The notes beneath the pieces are model-generated. The model saw only the letters and a list, made by a program, of their open reading frames with translations, ran no database searches and was not told the origin of the DNA. Source: Robinsoniella sp. (GTDB lineage Bacteria; Bacillota; Clostridia; Lachnospirales; Lachnospiraceae). Taken from it: DNA of 64,000 bases. The stretch is taken from positions 28,541-92,540 of the forward strand of contig JALEVQ010000077.1 in assembly GCA_022788205.1 (NCBI GenBank), given 5' to 3'. Shown piece after piece: positions 8,821 to 17,873 of the stretch; positions within the stretch are counted from its first letter, which is position 1, and the number at the start of each line of letters is the position of its first letter. The position numbers were made by a program, and so were the translations under genes.

Positions 8821-8924
8821 TAATTTTATAAAAAATTTATAAAATAGAAATAAAATCATATCCGCGAGGGGAGAAAATCCTCCCATAAAAGCGAAAGATA
8901 GCCTGTGTTTTGGCGGTCAAATGA

Positions 8925-9428
8925 TCAGAGAAGATCAAAAACGATGCCGGCGTGTTCGAACCACAGTTGGATTTTTTGATCCCATGCGTGTTCGAGCGAT
9001 TTGTCGAGAGAGAAGAGACGGAGGGATATCCCTGTGATGCAACTTAGAGAAGAGCCGTCGTATTTGATATTCAGGAAAAGACCATTGACATCATGGACAG
9101 TAAAAGGAACTTGTGCTTTCTGTATTAATTGTTCCAGATCTGGGAGGGAAAGCTGAAAAATCAACTTAAACTGGGAAGGCGTTCTGGAGCCTTTGATGAT
9201 ATCATAACAGTAATGGCGCAGCTGATACCAGGGTGTCAAGGCATACTCTGATGCGGTCAATTCTTCATATTCTTCTTTTGTGTAAAAGTCACGGTTTCTG
9301 TGACCGTCGATCGTAAAAATGTTTCCGGTGCTGATGGAAGCTTCCAGAAGTAAAAAACAGTCAAAAACGTCCTGAAGCAGGAGTTTTGACATAAAAGGTT
9401 TAATTTCTAAAATTTTTAAATGAACCAA
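8925..9428 (-). CDS. DUF5721-like protein of unknown function
   Basis: A 167-aa soluble protein starting at TTG 9428 with AAGGAG 9 nt upstream. It begins VHLKILEIKPFMSKLLLQDVFD and continues with TGNIFTIDGHRNRDFY, which matches my memory of a Lachnospiraceae family named DUF5721; this should be confirmed by search. The conserved block ALTPWYQLRHYCYDIIKG suggests a folded enzyme- or binding-like domain, but no catalytic motif is evident. It is transcribed from its own promoter, back to back with degV. Function is unknown. Confidence 0.65.
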   Translation of the reverse strand: MVHLKILEIKPFMSKLLLQDVFDCFLLLEASISTGNIFTIDGHRNRDFYTKEEYEELTASEYALTPWYQLRHYCYDIIKGSRTPSQFKLIFQLSLPDLEQLIQKAQVPFTVHDVNGLFLNIKYDGSSLSCITGISLRLFSLDKSLEHAWDQKIQLWFEHAGIVFDLL

Positions 9429-9511
9429 TCTATATTCTCCTTATCTGAAAGAAAAGTAGTGTAAGAATTCCAAAGCTGGGGGAAATCTTTCGAAGTCTTA
9501 GAATAAGAAAA

Positions 9512-9540
9512 ATTATATTCTTATTTTGCCCCCTTTTCAA
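9512..9540 (-). promoter_or_regulatory. Promoter of the DUF5721-like gene
   Basis: On the minus strand TTGAAA (9540-9535) and a perfect TATAAT (9517-9512) are 17 nt apart. Its -35 overlaps that of the divergent degV promoter. An 8-bp inverted repeat AATAAGAA / TTCTTATT (9502-9525) covers the -10. Confidence 0.7.
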
Positions 9541-9562
9541 GAAGAAATATATGTGCTATGAT
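9534..9562 (+). promoter_or_regulatory. Probable degV promoter, extended -10
   Basis: TTTTCA (9534-9539), a 17-nt spacer and TATGAT (9557-9562) with an upstream TGC give an extended -10 promoter. It lies about 145 nt before the degV start, so the transcript has a long leader with no feature I recognise. Confidence 0.5.
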
Positions 9563-9715
9563 AATCTGGTATTGAATACTACATAATAAAACCCGAAGAA
9601 TTTATGATATAGAAGTCTGGCACACAGAAGATGGTTTTTGGATCTGGAGTGCAGGGCAGGAAAGGCGGATTCGTCGTCCGCACTTCCATATAGTTCACAG
9701 CTAGGAGGAAATGAT

Positions 9716-10555
9716 ATGAGTTTTAAAGTAGTCGTTGACAGCTGCGGAGAGCTTACAAGAGAGATGAAGGAAAGCGGAAACTTTGTGACCGCTTCTCTGA
9801 CGATGCAGGTAGATGAAGAAATTTTTGTGGATGATGAGACATTTGATCAGAAGAAATTTTTAGAGAAGATTGCACAGAGCCCGAACTGTCCGAAATCGTC
9901 CTGTCCTTCTCCTGATGTTTACAGGGAAGCGTTTGACGTGGATGTGGATCACATTTATGCAGTGACACTGTCTGCGGAGCTGAGTGGCTCTTATAACAGT
10001 GCACAACTGGGAAAAAATCTGATCTTGGAAGAAAAACCGGAGAAAAAGATTTACGTCTTTAATTCTCGGTCGGCATCCATCGGTGAGACATTGATTGCGA
10101 TGAAAATTCAGGAATGTGAAGAAAAAGGGATGGAATTCGAGGCAGTGGTAGAGCAGGTAGAGAATTATATCGCAGAGCAGAATACGTTTTTTGTCCTCGA
10201 GAATCTGGAAACCCTCAGAAAAAATGGTCGTCTGAGCAATCTGAAAGCGTTTGTGGCAAATGCGCTCAAGATCAAACCAGTGATGGCTTCTACACCGGAA
10301 GGAACGATTATCCAGCTTGACCAGGCGCGCGGGATCAATAAGGCGTTGGTAAAGATGGTAAATTACATCGTGGAGAAGACAGAGCATCCGGAGGAGAAAA
10401 TCTTAGCTATCTCGCACTGCAATTGCCCGGACCGCGCCCAGATGGTAAAAGAGGCGCTCCAGGAAAAGATGAATTTAAAAGAAATTTTTGTGCTCGACAC
10501 GGCGGGTATCAGCTCGATGTATGCCAATGACGGTGGAATCATCATTGCAGTCTGA
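9716..10555 (+). CDS. DegV family fatty-acid-binding protein
   Basis: A 279-aa protein with start ATG 9716 after TAGGAGGAAATGAT. DegV/FakB proteins hold a fatty acid while the FakA kinase phosphorylates it for membrane lipid synthesis. Family landmarks are VVVDSCGELT at the N-terminus, SCPSPDVYREAF, TLSAELSGSYNSA (the lipid-binding loop with the conserved Ser) and the C-terminal FVLDTAGISSMYANDGG. No fakA is nearby, which is common for DegV paralogues. A longer frame from 9638 has no ribosome binding site. Confidence 0.92.
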   Translation: MSFKVVVDSCGELTREMKESGNFVTASLTMQVDEEIFVDDETFDQKKFLEKIAQSPNCPKSSCPSPDVYREAFDVDVDHIYAVTLSAELSGSYNSAQLGKNLILEEKPEKKIYVFNSRSASIGETLIAMKIQECEEKGMEFEAVVEQVENYIAEQNTFFVLENLETLRKNGRLSNLKAFVANALKIKPVMASTPEGTIIQLDQARGINKALVKMVNYIVEKTEHPEEKILAISHCNCPDRAQMVKEALQEKMNLKEIFVLDTAGISSMYANDGGIIIAV

Positions 10556-10640
10556 GGAGTTTTTACAAAAAGATGGTGCAAAATTGCCGGTTATGGTGTA
10601 TAATAACTCTAATAGTTACAGAAAATAAGGAGCGATAAGT

Positions 10641-10877
10641 ATGAGTCAGGCAAAAGTAGACCGTTATAAAAAGGAAAAAGCAAACCGCGCAAAAATCATG
10701 AAGAAACAGAAACAGCAGAAACTCATCGCACAGGTATGTGCCGGGGTGATCGGAGTCGCACTGTGTGTGTGGATCGGTTTCTCTGTCTACGATAAAGTTC
10801 ATGTGGAAGTGGCACAGAGCTATGAGGTAAATGTTGACGCTCTGACAGAGTATCAGAATTCTCTGAGCGTGGATTAA
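10641..10877 (+). CDS. Small single-pass membrane protein, 78 aa
   Basis: The N-terminal 28 residues are strongly basic (KVDRYKKEKANRAKIMKKQK), followed by one membrane helix (about residues 30-50, QVCAGVIGVALCVWIGFSVY) and a short acidic outside tail. This predicts an N-in topology. ATG 10641 follows AAGGAGCGATAAGT. It is a recognisable type of conserved small protein in Lachnospiraceae, but I know no function. It sits between degV and a strong terminator and is probably co-transcribed or driven from the 85-nt spacer. Confidence 0.7.
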   Translation: MSQAKVDRYKKEKANRAKIMKKQKQQKLIAQVCAGVIGVALCVWIGFSVYDKVHVEVAQSYEVNVDALTEYQNSLSVD

Positions 10878-10932
10878 GGATGTTTTGAGCAGCGGATGTG
10901 AAGTGTTCGTTGAAAATGGGCTAAAAATGGAG

Positions 10933-10987
10933 AAAGGAGCTGGAGCAAAAGCAGTGGATAAGCTGCTGATGCATCGGCTCCTTTTTT
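10933..10987 (+). terminator. Terminator after the degV / small membrane protein genes
   Basis: AAAGGAGC (10933-10940) pairs with GCTCCTTT ending in a run of seven T at 10981-10987; an inner GCAGTGG..GCTGC segment extends the hairpin. Confidence 0.8.
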
Positions 10988-11002
10988 GTATCTGAAAACA
11001 GA

Positions 11003-11053
11003 GGGGAGTCCCGCTTCATTCACCGAATGAATCCGTTTTTTGCGGCACTCCCC
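11003..11053 (-). terminator. argG terminator
   Basis: GGGGAGT (11003-11009) pairs with ACTCCCC (11047-11053), extended by CCGC/GCGG. It lies 27 nt after the argG stop on the minus strand. Confidence 0.7.
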
Positions 11054-11079
11054 ACTTTGGGATAAAACCAGATCAGCGT

Positions 11080-12318
11080 TTATTTATTTTCTTTCTGTTC
11101 TTTTTTTGCGATCTCAGCCATCTTCATCGCGCGAACTTTCAGTGGAAGTCCGAACAGGGTGATGAATCCGTCTGCGTCGTGGTGGTCATACAGATCTCCT
11201 GTTGTGAAAGAAGCGAGGGATTCGCTGTATAAGGAATATGGTGAGGTCGTTCCAGCTTTGATGATGTTTCCTTTGTACAGCTTGAATTTCACTTCGCCTG
11301 TCACATACTGTTCTGTGGAGGTGACGAAAGCCTGTATTGCCTCGCGCAGAGGAGTGAACCATTTTCCCTCGTATACTAACTGAGCCATCTTGTTGCCCAT
11401 ATCTTTCTTCACATTCATGGTGTCGCGGTCTAACACCAGTTCCTCGAGCTGTCTGAGAGCTTCCACCAGGATCGTTCCGCCAGGAGTCTCATATACACCA
11501 CGGGATTTCATGCCGACAACGCGGTTTTCTACGATATCAACAATACCGATGCCATGTTTTCCGCCCAGAGCGTTCAGCTTTGTGATAATCTCGGAAACTT
11601 TCAACTTCTCTCCGTTTAAGCTTGTTGGAATTCCTTTTTCAAATGTCATGGTGACATATTCTGGCTCATCTGGAGCTTTTTCCGGGGATACACCCAGAAC
11701 TAACAGATGATCGTAATTTGGCTCATTTGCCGGGTTTTCCAGTTCCAGTCCTTCGTGGCTGATATGCCAGAGGTTGCGGTCACGGCTGTAGCTGTTGTCT
11801 GCGGAGAAAGGCAGATGGATGCCGTGCTGTTTGCAGTATTCGATCTCGTCTTCACGGGACTGCATGGTCCATACATCTGTCATACGCCATGGAGCGATGA
11901 TTTTCAGATCTGGTGCAAGTGCCTTGATGGCAAGCTCAAAACGAATCTGGTCGTTTCCTTTTCCCGTTGCACCGTGGCAGATTGCACTGGCGCCTTCCTT
12001 GCGGGCGATCTCTACCAATTTCTTAGCGATGCCAGGGCGCGCCATGGAAGTTCCGAGTAAATATTTATTCTCATAGACAGCACCGGCCTGTACACACGGC
12101 ATGATGTAGTCATCACAGAATTCATCGACAATATTTTCAATATATAATTTAGAAGCACCGGATAATTTTGCTCTCTGATCGAGACCTTCCAGCTCGTTTC
12201 CCTGTCCGCAGTCAACACAGCAGCAGATAACTTCATAGTCGAAGTTTTCCTTTAACCATGGAATAATGGCAGTGGTATCCAGTCCTCCGGAATAGGCAAG
12301 AACTACTTTTTCTTTCAT
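11080..12318 (-). CDS. argG: Argininosuccinate synthase
   Basis: Joins citrulline and aspartate using ATP, the seventh step of arginine synthesis. 412 aa from ATG 12318, chosen because CAGGAGGATTTTTAAG precedes it; an upstream in-frame ATG at 12345 has none. The N-type ATP pyrophosphatase loop AYSGGLDTT is at residues 8-16. Citrulline and aspartate contacts are seen in [13 protein letters not shown] and [16 protein letters not shown]. It is transcribed away from argCJBD through a 243-nt spacer with related promoter motifs. argH and argF are not in the window. Confidence 0.97.
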   Translation of the reverse strand: MKEKVVLAYSGGLDTTAIIPWLKENFDYEVICCCVDCGQGNELEGLDQRAKLSGASKLYIENIVDEFCDDYIMPCVQAGAVYENKYLLGTSMARPGIAKKLVEIARKEGASAICHGATGKGNDQIRFELAIKALAPDLKIIAPWRMTDVWTMQSREDEIEYCKQHGIHLPFSADNSYSRDRNLWHISHEGLELENPANEPNYDHLLVLGVSPEKAPDEPEYVTMTFEKGIPTSLNGEKLKVSEIITKLNALGGKHGIGIVDIVENRVVGMKSRGVYETPGGTILVEALRQLEELVLDRDTMNVKKDMGNKMAQLVYEGKWFTPLREAIQAFVTSTEQYVTGEVKFKLYKGNIIKAGTTSPYSLYSESLASFTTGDLYDHHDADGFITLFGLPLKVRAMKMAEIAKKEQKENK

Positions 12319-12364
12319 CTTAAAAATCCTCCTGATTTTAGTCATTTGTGTTTCGCTGCCTACT

Positions 12365-12393
12365 ACTATACATCAATTATCATAATTATTCAA
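12365..12393 (-). promoter_or_regulatory. argG promoter with putative ArgR operator
   Basis: On the minus strand TTGAAT (12393-12388) and TATAGT (12370-12365) are 17 nt apart. The region from TGAATAAT to ATGTATA resembles the corresponding region of the argC promoter and the ARG-box half site TGAATA, suggesting ArgR overlaps the promoter. Confidence 0.65.
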
Positions 12394-12429
12394 GCCCTAA
12401 TCTTAAAATTGTGAAAAGCTCCAATAAAT

Positions 12430-12458
12430 ATGAATAATATGCGATAAAAATGTATAAT
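12430..12458 (+). promoter_or_regulatory. argC promoter with putative ArgR operator
   Basis: ATGAAT (12430-12435), a 17-nt spacer and TATAAT (12453-12458). The pattern TGAATAATATGCGATAA then ATGTATA shares most positions with the argG promoter on the opposite strand. The -35 is weak, as expected if an operator shares the sequence. Confidence 0.6.
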
Positions 12459-12561
12459 TATACGCGAAAAAGTGCTTTACTTTAAGAAAAGGATAGTATA
12501 TCATAGAAAAGAACTCACCCTGAAGACGTGGGAAATGAGAAAAGAAAAAGGAGTAGAACAT

Positions 12562-13602
12562 ATGATAAAAGTAGGTATCATCGGAGCTACCGGTTATGCC
12601 GGCGGTGAGCTTGTGAGATTATTGTTAGGACATAAAGAAGCAGAGATCAAATGGTATGGTTCTAGAAGCTATATCGACAAGAAGTATTATGAAGTATACC
12701 AGAATATGTTTCAGATTGTAGACGAGAAATGTATGGACGATAATATGGAAGCACTTGCCGACCAAGTGGATGTCGTATTCACAGCGACGCCGCAGGGACT
12801 TTGCGCTTCGCTTGTCAGCGAAGAGATTCTCTCAAAAGTGAAGGTTATCGACTTAAGTGCTGATTTCCGCATCAAGAATGTCAAGACGTATGAGGAGTGG
12901 TATAAGATAGAGCATAAAGCACCGCAGTTTATCGATGAAGCGGTGTATGGACTGTGCGAGATCAACCGCGAGCAAATCAAAAAAGCGAGACTGATCGCAA
13001 ATCCAGGATGTTATCCGACCTGCAGCACGCTGTCGATCTATCCACTGTTAAAGGAAGGAATGATTGACCCTGACACGATCATCATCGATGCAAAATCAGG
13101 CACCTCAGGTGCGGGAAGAGGAGCAAAACTTGACAATCTCTACTGCGAGGTCAATGAGAACATCAAGGCATACGGCGTTGCCACACATCGCCACACACCG
13201 GAGATCGAGGAACAGTTAGGGTATGCAGCAGGCAAAGAGATCCGCTTAAATTTCACTCCGCATCTGGTTCCGATGAACCGTGGAATTCTGATCACAGCAT
13301 ATGCATCTTTACTGAGAGATGTGACGTATGAGGAAGTCAGAGCGGCATATGATAAATATTATGAAAAAGAACGGTTTGTGCGCGTCCTCGATAAAGATGT
13401 GACACCTCAGACAAAATGGGTAGAAGGAAGTAACTATGTGGATGTCAACTTCAAAATTGACCCGAGAACAAAGCGCGTGATCATGATGGGCGCGATGGAC
13501 AATCTCGTCAAGGGAGCAGCAGGGCAGGCAGTTCAGAATATGAACCTGATGTTTGGACTCAACGAGGCAGAGGGGCTGGCTCAGGTTCCAATGTTCCCGT
13601 AA
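12562..13602 (+). CDS. argC: N-acetyl-gamma-glutamyl-phosphate reductase
   Basis: Reduces N-acetylglutamyl phosphate to the semialdehyde with NADPH, third step of arginine synthesis. 346 aa from ATG 12562 after AAAAAGGAGTAGAACAT; the frame extends upstream to 12472 without a good start. The Rossmann motif GIIGATGYAGGELVRLL is at residues 5-21 and the catalytic cysteine is Cys150 in NPGCYPT. HTPEIEEQL and the substrate region KSGTSGAGRGAK are conserved. First gene of argCJBD. Confidence 0.97.
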   Translation: MIKVGIIGATGYAGGELVRLLLGHKEAEIKWYGSRSYIDKKYYEVYQNMFQIVDEKCMDDNMEALADQVDVVFTATPQGLCASLVSEEILSKVKVIDLSADFRIKNVKTYEEWYKIEHKAPQFIDEAVYGLCEINREQIKKARLIANPGCYPTCSTLSIYPLLKEGMIDPDTIIIDAKSGTSGAGRGAKLDNLYCEVNENIKAYGVATHRHTPEIEEQLGYAAGKEIRLNFTPHLVPMNRGILITAYASLLRDVTYEEVRAAYDKYYEKERFVRVLDKDVTPQTKWVEGSNYVDVNFKIDPRTKRVIMMGAMDNLVKGAAGQAVQNMNLMFGLNEAEGLAQVPMFP

Positions 13603-13661
13603 AAGGAAGAAGACACATGAGCATTTGAAGATAAATGGAAAAAAAGAGGAGAAGACAGATC

Positions 13662-14882
13662 ATGGAGATTATAACAGGTGGTGTGACAGCCGCAAAGGGA
13701 TTTAAAGCAGTTGGGATTTGTGCCGGGATCAAAAAAGGCAAAAAGGATATGGCGATGATTGCAAGCGAAGCTCCGTGCACCGTGGCGGGAACTTTTACCA
13801 CCAACATCGTGAAGGCAGCTCCTGTCAAGTGGGACAGAGAGATCGTGACGAATTCAGAGAGTGTGCAGGCGGTTGTCGTAAACAGCGGTGTCGCCAATGC
13901 ATGTACCGGTGAAGAGGGATACGGGTACTGCAAGGACACGGCGCAGGTCGCAGCAGAGCTGCTTGGGATTCAGACGGATGCGGTTCTGGTTGCATCGACA
14001 GGCGTGATCGGGAGACAGCTTCCGATGGACAAAATTACAGAAGGTGTAAAATGTATGGTTCCACTGTTGCTGCCTACCATTGAAGCGGGATCAAGCGCAG
14101 CGGAGGCGATCATGACAACGGACACGGTAAAAAAAGAGATTGCAGTGACGGTGCCGATTGGAGGAAAGACAGTCACTGTGGGAGGAATGTGCAAAGGAGC
14201 AGGCATGATTCACCCAAATATGTGCACGATGTTGAGCTTTGTGACGACCGATGCCTGTATCTCAAAGGAAATGCTGCAAAAAGCACTGAGCGCGATCGTC
14301 AAAGACAGCTATAATATGATCTCTGTCGATGGAGATACTTCCACAAACGATACGGCACTGGTGCTCGCCAACGGCATGGCAGGGAATAAGATGATCGATG
14401 AGGAAGGTGAGGACTACCAAAACTTCTACCAGGCGCTGGAGTATGTCAGCATTTATCTGGCAAAACAGATGGCAGGAGACGGGGAAGGAGCGACGGCTCT
14501 GTTTGAAGTGAAAGTAATCGGAGCTGAGTCAAAAGAGCAGGCAGTCATCCTGAGCAAATCGATCATCACGTCAAATTTGACAAAAGCTGCAATTTTTGGA
14601 CACGATGCAAACTGGGGAAGAATTCTGTGTGCGATGGGATATTCCGGGGCACAGTTTGACCCGGAAAAGGTGGATCTGTTCTTTGAGAGTGCAGCAGGAA
14701 GACTGCAGATTATTGAAAATGGAGTGGCGCTTGATTACAGTGAGGAAGAGGCGACCAAGATCCTTTCTGAGAAAGCCGTGACAGCGATCGCAGATGTGAA
14801 GATGGGAACATACAGTGCCACAGCGTGGGGCTGTGATTTGACTTACGAGTATGTAAAAATTAATGCAGATTACAGAAGTTGA
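13662..14882 (+). CDS. argJ: Bifunctional ornithine acetyltransferase / N-acetylglutamate synthase
   Basis: Recycles the acetyl group from N-acetylornithine to glutamate. 406 aa from ATG 13662 after AGAGGAGAAGACAGATC. ArgJ is made as a precursor that cuts itself before a threonine nucleophile; this is Thr189 in [12 protein letters not shown], with the usual Ala before Thr replaced by Cys. GAGMIHPN before the cut and GAKLDN-like oxyanion residues fit the family. A cyclic acetylated pathway is therefore expected. Second gene of the arg operon; argC stop is 59 nt upstream. Confidence 0.96.
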   Translation: MEIITGGVTAAKGFKAVGICAGIKKGKKDMAMIASEAPCTVAGTFTTNIVKAAPVKWDREIVTNSESVQAVVVNSGVANACTGEEGYGYCKDTAQVAAELLGIQTDAVLVASTGVIGRQLPMDKITEGVKCMVPLLLPTIEAGSSAAEAIMTTDTVKKEIAVTVPIGGKTVTVGGMCKGAGMIHPNMCTMLSFVTTDACISKEMLQKALSAIVKDSYNMISVDGDTSTNDTALVLANGMAGNKMIDEEGEDYQNFYQALEYVSIYLAKQMAGDGEGATALFEVKVIGAESKEQAVILSKSIITSNLTKAAIFGHDANWGRILCAMGYSGAQFDPEKVDLFFESAAGRLQIIENGVALDYSEEEATKILSEKAVTAIADVKMGTYSATAWGCDLTYEYVKINADYRS

Positions 14883-14898
14883 TGGAGGAAAAGAGAAA

Positions 14899-15795
14899 AT
14901 GCAGACAATGGAAATGGACATGTGGGTGGAGAAAGCCAATGTCTTGATTGAGGCTTTGCCGTATATCAAAAAGTTTAGAGGAAAGATTATTGTCGTCAAA
15001 TACGGCGGGAGTGCGATGGTAGATCACGACCTGAAAAAAAGCGTGGTGCGCGATGTGGCACTGTTAAAGCTGGTAGGATTTCGACCGATCATCGTCCACG
15101 GCGGCGGAAAGGAAATCACAAAGTGGTGCAAAAAGGTCGGAATCGAGAGTGAGTTTGTCAATGGTCTGCGTGTGACGGACAAGGCAACGATGGAAGTCGC
15201 AGAGATGGTTCTGAATAAAGTAAACAAAGGACTTGTCTCCATGATGGAAAAAGTCGGCGTCCATGCTGTCGGCATCAGTGGAAAAGACGGATCTGTGCTC
15301 AGAGTACAGAAGAAATATTCAAAAGGACAGGACATCGGATTTGTCGGCGAGATTAAAGAAGTCAACACGCAGCTTTTGAACACGCTGCTGGACAATGAAC
15401 TTGTCCCTGTCATCTGCCCGATCGGATCGGACGATGGCTATTATTCCTACAATATCAATGCCGATGATGCGGCATGCGCGATCGCCACAGCGATGGGGGC
15501 AGCCAAGCTTGCTTTCCTGACAGATATCGAGGGAGTTTACCGTGATCCGATGGATAAGACAAGCCTGATTACCAGAATGAATGTACCTCAGGCAGAAGAA
15601 TTTATTGCATCAGGAATGGCAGGCGGAGGAATGCTTCCGAAGCTGCAAAACTGTATCGATGCGATCAAAGCAGGCGTAGCCAGAGTTCATATCCTGGACG
15701 GAAGAATCGAGCACAGTCTGCTTTTGGAATTCTTTACCGATCACGGAATTGGAACAGCAATCATTGGAGATCAGGAGGACGGAAAAGATGAGTAA
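14899..15795 (+). CDS. argB: Acetylglutamate kinase
   Basis: Phosphorylates N-acetylglutamate, second step of arginine synthesis. 298 aa from ATG 14899, with GGAGGAAAAGAGAAA upstream; the longer frame to 14863 overlaps argJ and is not needed. Amino-acid kinase motifs are VVKYGGSAM (phosphate loop), VHGGGKEI, and [12 protein letters not shown]. The N-terminal helix [15 protein letters not shown] resembles that of arginine-inhibited hexameric kinases, so feedback inhibition is plausible. Its last 8 nt overlap argD, indicating coupled translation. Confidence 0.97.
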   Translation: MQTMEMDMWVEKANVLIEALPYIKKFRGKIIVVKYGGSAMVDHDLKKSVVRDVALLKLVGFRPIIVHGGGKEITKWCKKVGIESEFVNGLRVTDKATMEVAEMVLNKVNKGLVSMMEKVGVHAVGISGKDGSVLRVQKKYSKGQDIGFVGEIKEVNTQLLNTLLDNELVPVICPIGSDDGYYSYNINADDAACAIATAMGAAKLAFLTDIEGVYRDPMDKTSLITRMNVPQAEEFIASGMAGGGMLPKLQNCIDAIKAGVARVHILDGRIEHSLLLEFFTDHGIGTAIIGDQEDGKDE

Positions 15796-16978
15796 GACAC
15801 AAGCTTATATTGATCGCGCAGAAGAAGTGATTTTGCACACTTACAATCGGTATCATATCGTGCTGGAGAAGGGACAGGGAGTCTATCTGGAGGATGTCGA
15901 CGGAAAACAATACCTTGATTTTGCGGCAGGAATCGCAGTTTTTGCTCTGGGTTACGGACATCCTGCATACAAAGAAGCTTTAAAAGAACAGATCGACAAG
16001 GTGATTCACACCTCAAATCTGTATTACAATATACCTGCGATCGAGGCGGCTGAGAAGCTGTTGAAGGCGTGCGGGATGAGCCGTGTGTTTTTTACTAACA
16101 GCGGCACGGAGGCAATCGAAGGAGCGATCAAGGCAGCGAGAAAATATGCCTATAATAAAGAGGGCTGTACAGACCATGAGATCATCGCTATGAACCACTC
16201 TTTTCATGGAAGAAGCATCGGGGCGCTGTCCGTGACTGGAAATCCACACTACCAGGAGGCTTTCAAACCTTTGATGGGAGGAGTCAAGTTTGCAGATTTC
16301 AACGATCTTGACAGTGTAAAGGCACAGATCACGGATAAGACATGTGCGATTATTCTGGAAACCGTTCAGGGAGAAGGCGGCATTTATCCGGCGGACAAAG
16401 CGTTTTTGGAGGGAGTCAAGGCAATCTGTGAGGAAAGAGATATCCTGCTGATTCTCGATGAAATTCAATGTGGCATGGGAAGAACGGGCGATATGTTTGC
16501 ATGGCAGGCATATGGTGTCGAGCCTGATATCATGACATGTGCCAAGGCGTTGGGATGCGGTGTCCCAGTCGGAGCTTTTGTTCTGAATGAGAAGACTGCA
16601 AAAGCTTCCCTTGTCCCGGGAGATCATGGCACGACATACGGAGGAAATCCTCTGGCATGCGCCGCCGTGTCTAAGGTGTTCGATATCTTTGAAGAGGAAA
16701 AAATCATCGATCATGTGCGCAAAGTGACACCATATTTGGAAAAGAAGCTGGATGAACTGACACAGAAATATGAATTTTTGACAGAAAGACGAGGCAGAGG
16801 ATTGATGCAGGGACTTGTCGTAGAAGGACGTCCGGTCGGAGAAATTATCACAAAAGCTCTCGACAATGGTCTGATCGTGATTTCGGCGGGCAGCAATGTT
16901 CTGCGCCTTGTTCCTCCTCTGATCATCACGGAAGAAAATATCGATGAGATGATCGAAAAACTGGAGAAAAGTTTCTAA
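15788..16978 (+). CDS. argD: Acetylornithine aminotransferase
   Basis: PLP-dependent class III aminotransferase converting N-acetylglutamate semialdehyde to N-acetylornithine. 396 aa from ATG 15788, which overlaps the argB stop (ATGAGTAA) and follows AGGAGG. Landmarks are [38 protein letters not shown] and the PLP lysine in TCAKALGCG. Last gene of argCJBD, closed by a strong terminator at 17019. Confidence 0.96.
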   Translation: MSKTQAYIDRAEEVILHTYNRYHIVLEKGQGVYLEDVDGKQYLDFAAGIAVFALGYGHPAYKEALKEQIDKVIHTSNLYYNIPAIEAAEKLLKACGMSRVFFTNSGTEAIEGAIKAARKYAYNKEGCTDHEIIAMNHSFHGRSIGALSVTGNPHYQEAFKPLMGGVKFADFNDLDSVKAQITDKTCAIILETVQGEGGIYPADKAFLEGVKAICEERDILLILDEIQCGMGRTGDMFAWQAYGVEPDIMTCAKALGCGVPVGAFVLNEKTAKASLVPGDHGTTYGGNPLACAAVSKVFDIFEEEKIIDHVRKVTPYLEKKLDELTQKYEFLTERRGRGLMQGLVVEGRPVGEIITKALDNGLIVISAGSNVLRLVPPLIITEENIDEMIEKLEKSF

Positions 16979-17018
16979 ATCTTCATGCGCCACAAATGGC
17001 GCACCACAATAGGGAAAA

Positions 17019-17075
17019 GAAAGCCTCTCGCCTTTGTGCATTTGACAACACAGAGAAAGGGAAGGCTTTCTTTTT
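17019..17075 (+). terminator. argCJBD terminator
   Basis: GAAAGCCT (17019-17026) pairs with AGGCTTTC (17063-17070) and is followed by TTTTT. Just upstream is a smaller perfect hairpin TGCGCCA/TGGCGCA (16985-17002). Confidence 0.85.
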
Positions 17076-17085
17076 GACTAAAAAA

Positions 17086-17160
17086 GCGTTTTATAATATA
17101 TGTCAAGAACACCCGTGACTATAGTCATGGGATGAATTGATGTGGGAAATCCCTTAAAAG
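17086..17160 (+). mobile_element. IS200/IS605-like end fragment or derived mini-element
   Basis: The segment has TTTTATAATATATGTCAAGA, then the near-palindrome CCCGTGACT-AT-AGTCATGGG (17112-17131) and GATGAATTGATGTGGGAAAT. This arrangement resembles the subterminal hairpin ends of IS200/IS605 elements with tnpB as I remember them. No transposase frame is present. It could instead be a plain hairpin in the spacer before comEA. Confidence 0.4.
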
Positions 17161-17177
17161 ATGATAAGAAAAAACTA

Positions 17178-17206
17178 TTGTAATTGTTTTCGTTTTTGGA
17201 TACAAT
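17178..17206 (+). promoter_or_regulatory. Promoter of the comEA-like operon
   Basis: TTGTAA (17178-17183), a 17-nt spacer and TACAAT (17201-17206), about 60 nt before the GTG start of the first gene. Confidence 0.65.
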
Positions 17207-17264
17207 AGAGAGGACGCACGAGGAGGACTTTGCAGAACGGGGGTTCTACAGAGGAGAAAAGCGT

Positions 17265-17855
17265 GTGAAAAAACAAGAAATTTTGAAACATTTTTTATGG
17301 ATTTGTATGGGGATGATGCTGGGTGGATGCCAGAAGGAGGCGATGGAGCTGTCTTGGGATGCGGCGCAGGAGGTCACAGATCAGGAGATGGCAGAGTCCG
17401 AAACCGAAGATGACATGATACAGACGGAGGAGACGATATTTGTACATGTGTGCGGTGCCGTTAACAATCCGGGTGTGTATGAGCTGTCAGTTTCTTCACG
17501 CATTGTCGATGCGGTGGAAGCGGCGGGTGGATTTGCGAAAGAGGCAGCATTGGATCAGATCAATCTTGCGGCAGTTGTGAGGGATGGAGATCAGATCAGG
17601 GTTTGGACACAGCAGGAACTTGAGAAGAAGACCGAGATTGAGACAGAGAATTTGCAGGAAGGACTTCTGGATCTCAATCGTGCCACTCTGGAGCAGTTGA
17701 TGGAGCTGCCGGGTATCGGTCAGGCGAAAGCAGAGGCGATTTTATCGTACAGGGAACAAGTGGGAAAATTTCAGACGATTGAGGAGTTGAAGAACGTATC
17801 AGGTATCAAGAAATCCATTTTTGAAAAAGTAAAAGACAAAATAATTGTCCATTGA
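17265..17855 (+). CDS. ComEA-like helix-hairpin-helix DNA-binding lipoprotein
   Basis: Exported DNA-binding protein, 196 aa from GTG 17265 with GAGGAG upstream. A lipobox MLGGC puts the acylated cysteine at residue 22; most ComEA proteins are instead held by a membrane helix. An SLBB domain (FVHVCGAVNNPGVYEL, about 65-80) is followed by a double helix-hairpin-helix (LLDLNRATLEQLMELPGIG and FQTIEELKNVSGI), the standard ComEA pair. ComEA binds incoming double-stranded DNA for the ComEC channel, encoded four genes downstream. The frame extends to 17184 without a start signal. Confidence 0.9.
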   Translation: MKKQEILKHFLWICMGMMLGGCQKEAMELSWDAAQEVTDQEMAESETEDDMIQTEETIFVHVCGAVNNPGVYELSVSSRIVDAVEAAGGFAKEAALDQINLAAVVRDGDQIRVWTQQELEKKTEIETENLQEGLLDLNRATLEQLMELPGIGQAKAEAILSYREQVGKFQTIEELKNVSGIKKSIFEKVKDKIIVH

Positions 17856-17873
17856 ATTTAAGGAGAAAATTGT

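Noticed and set aside
16013..17041. 342-codon open frame antisense to argD
   Set aside because: It is a shadow of argD: no ribosome binding site, a protein rich in His, Cys and Arg without family motifs, and it runs through the argD terminator.
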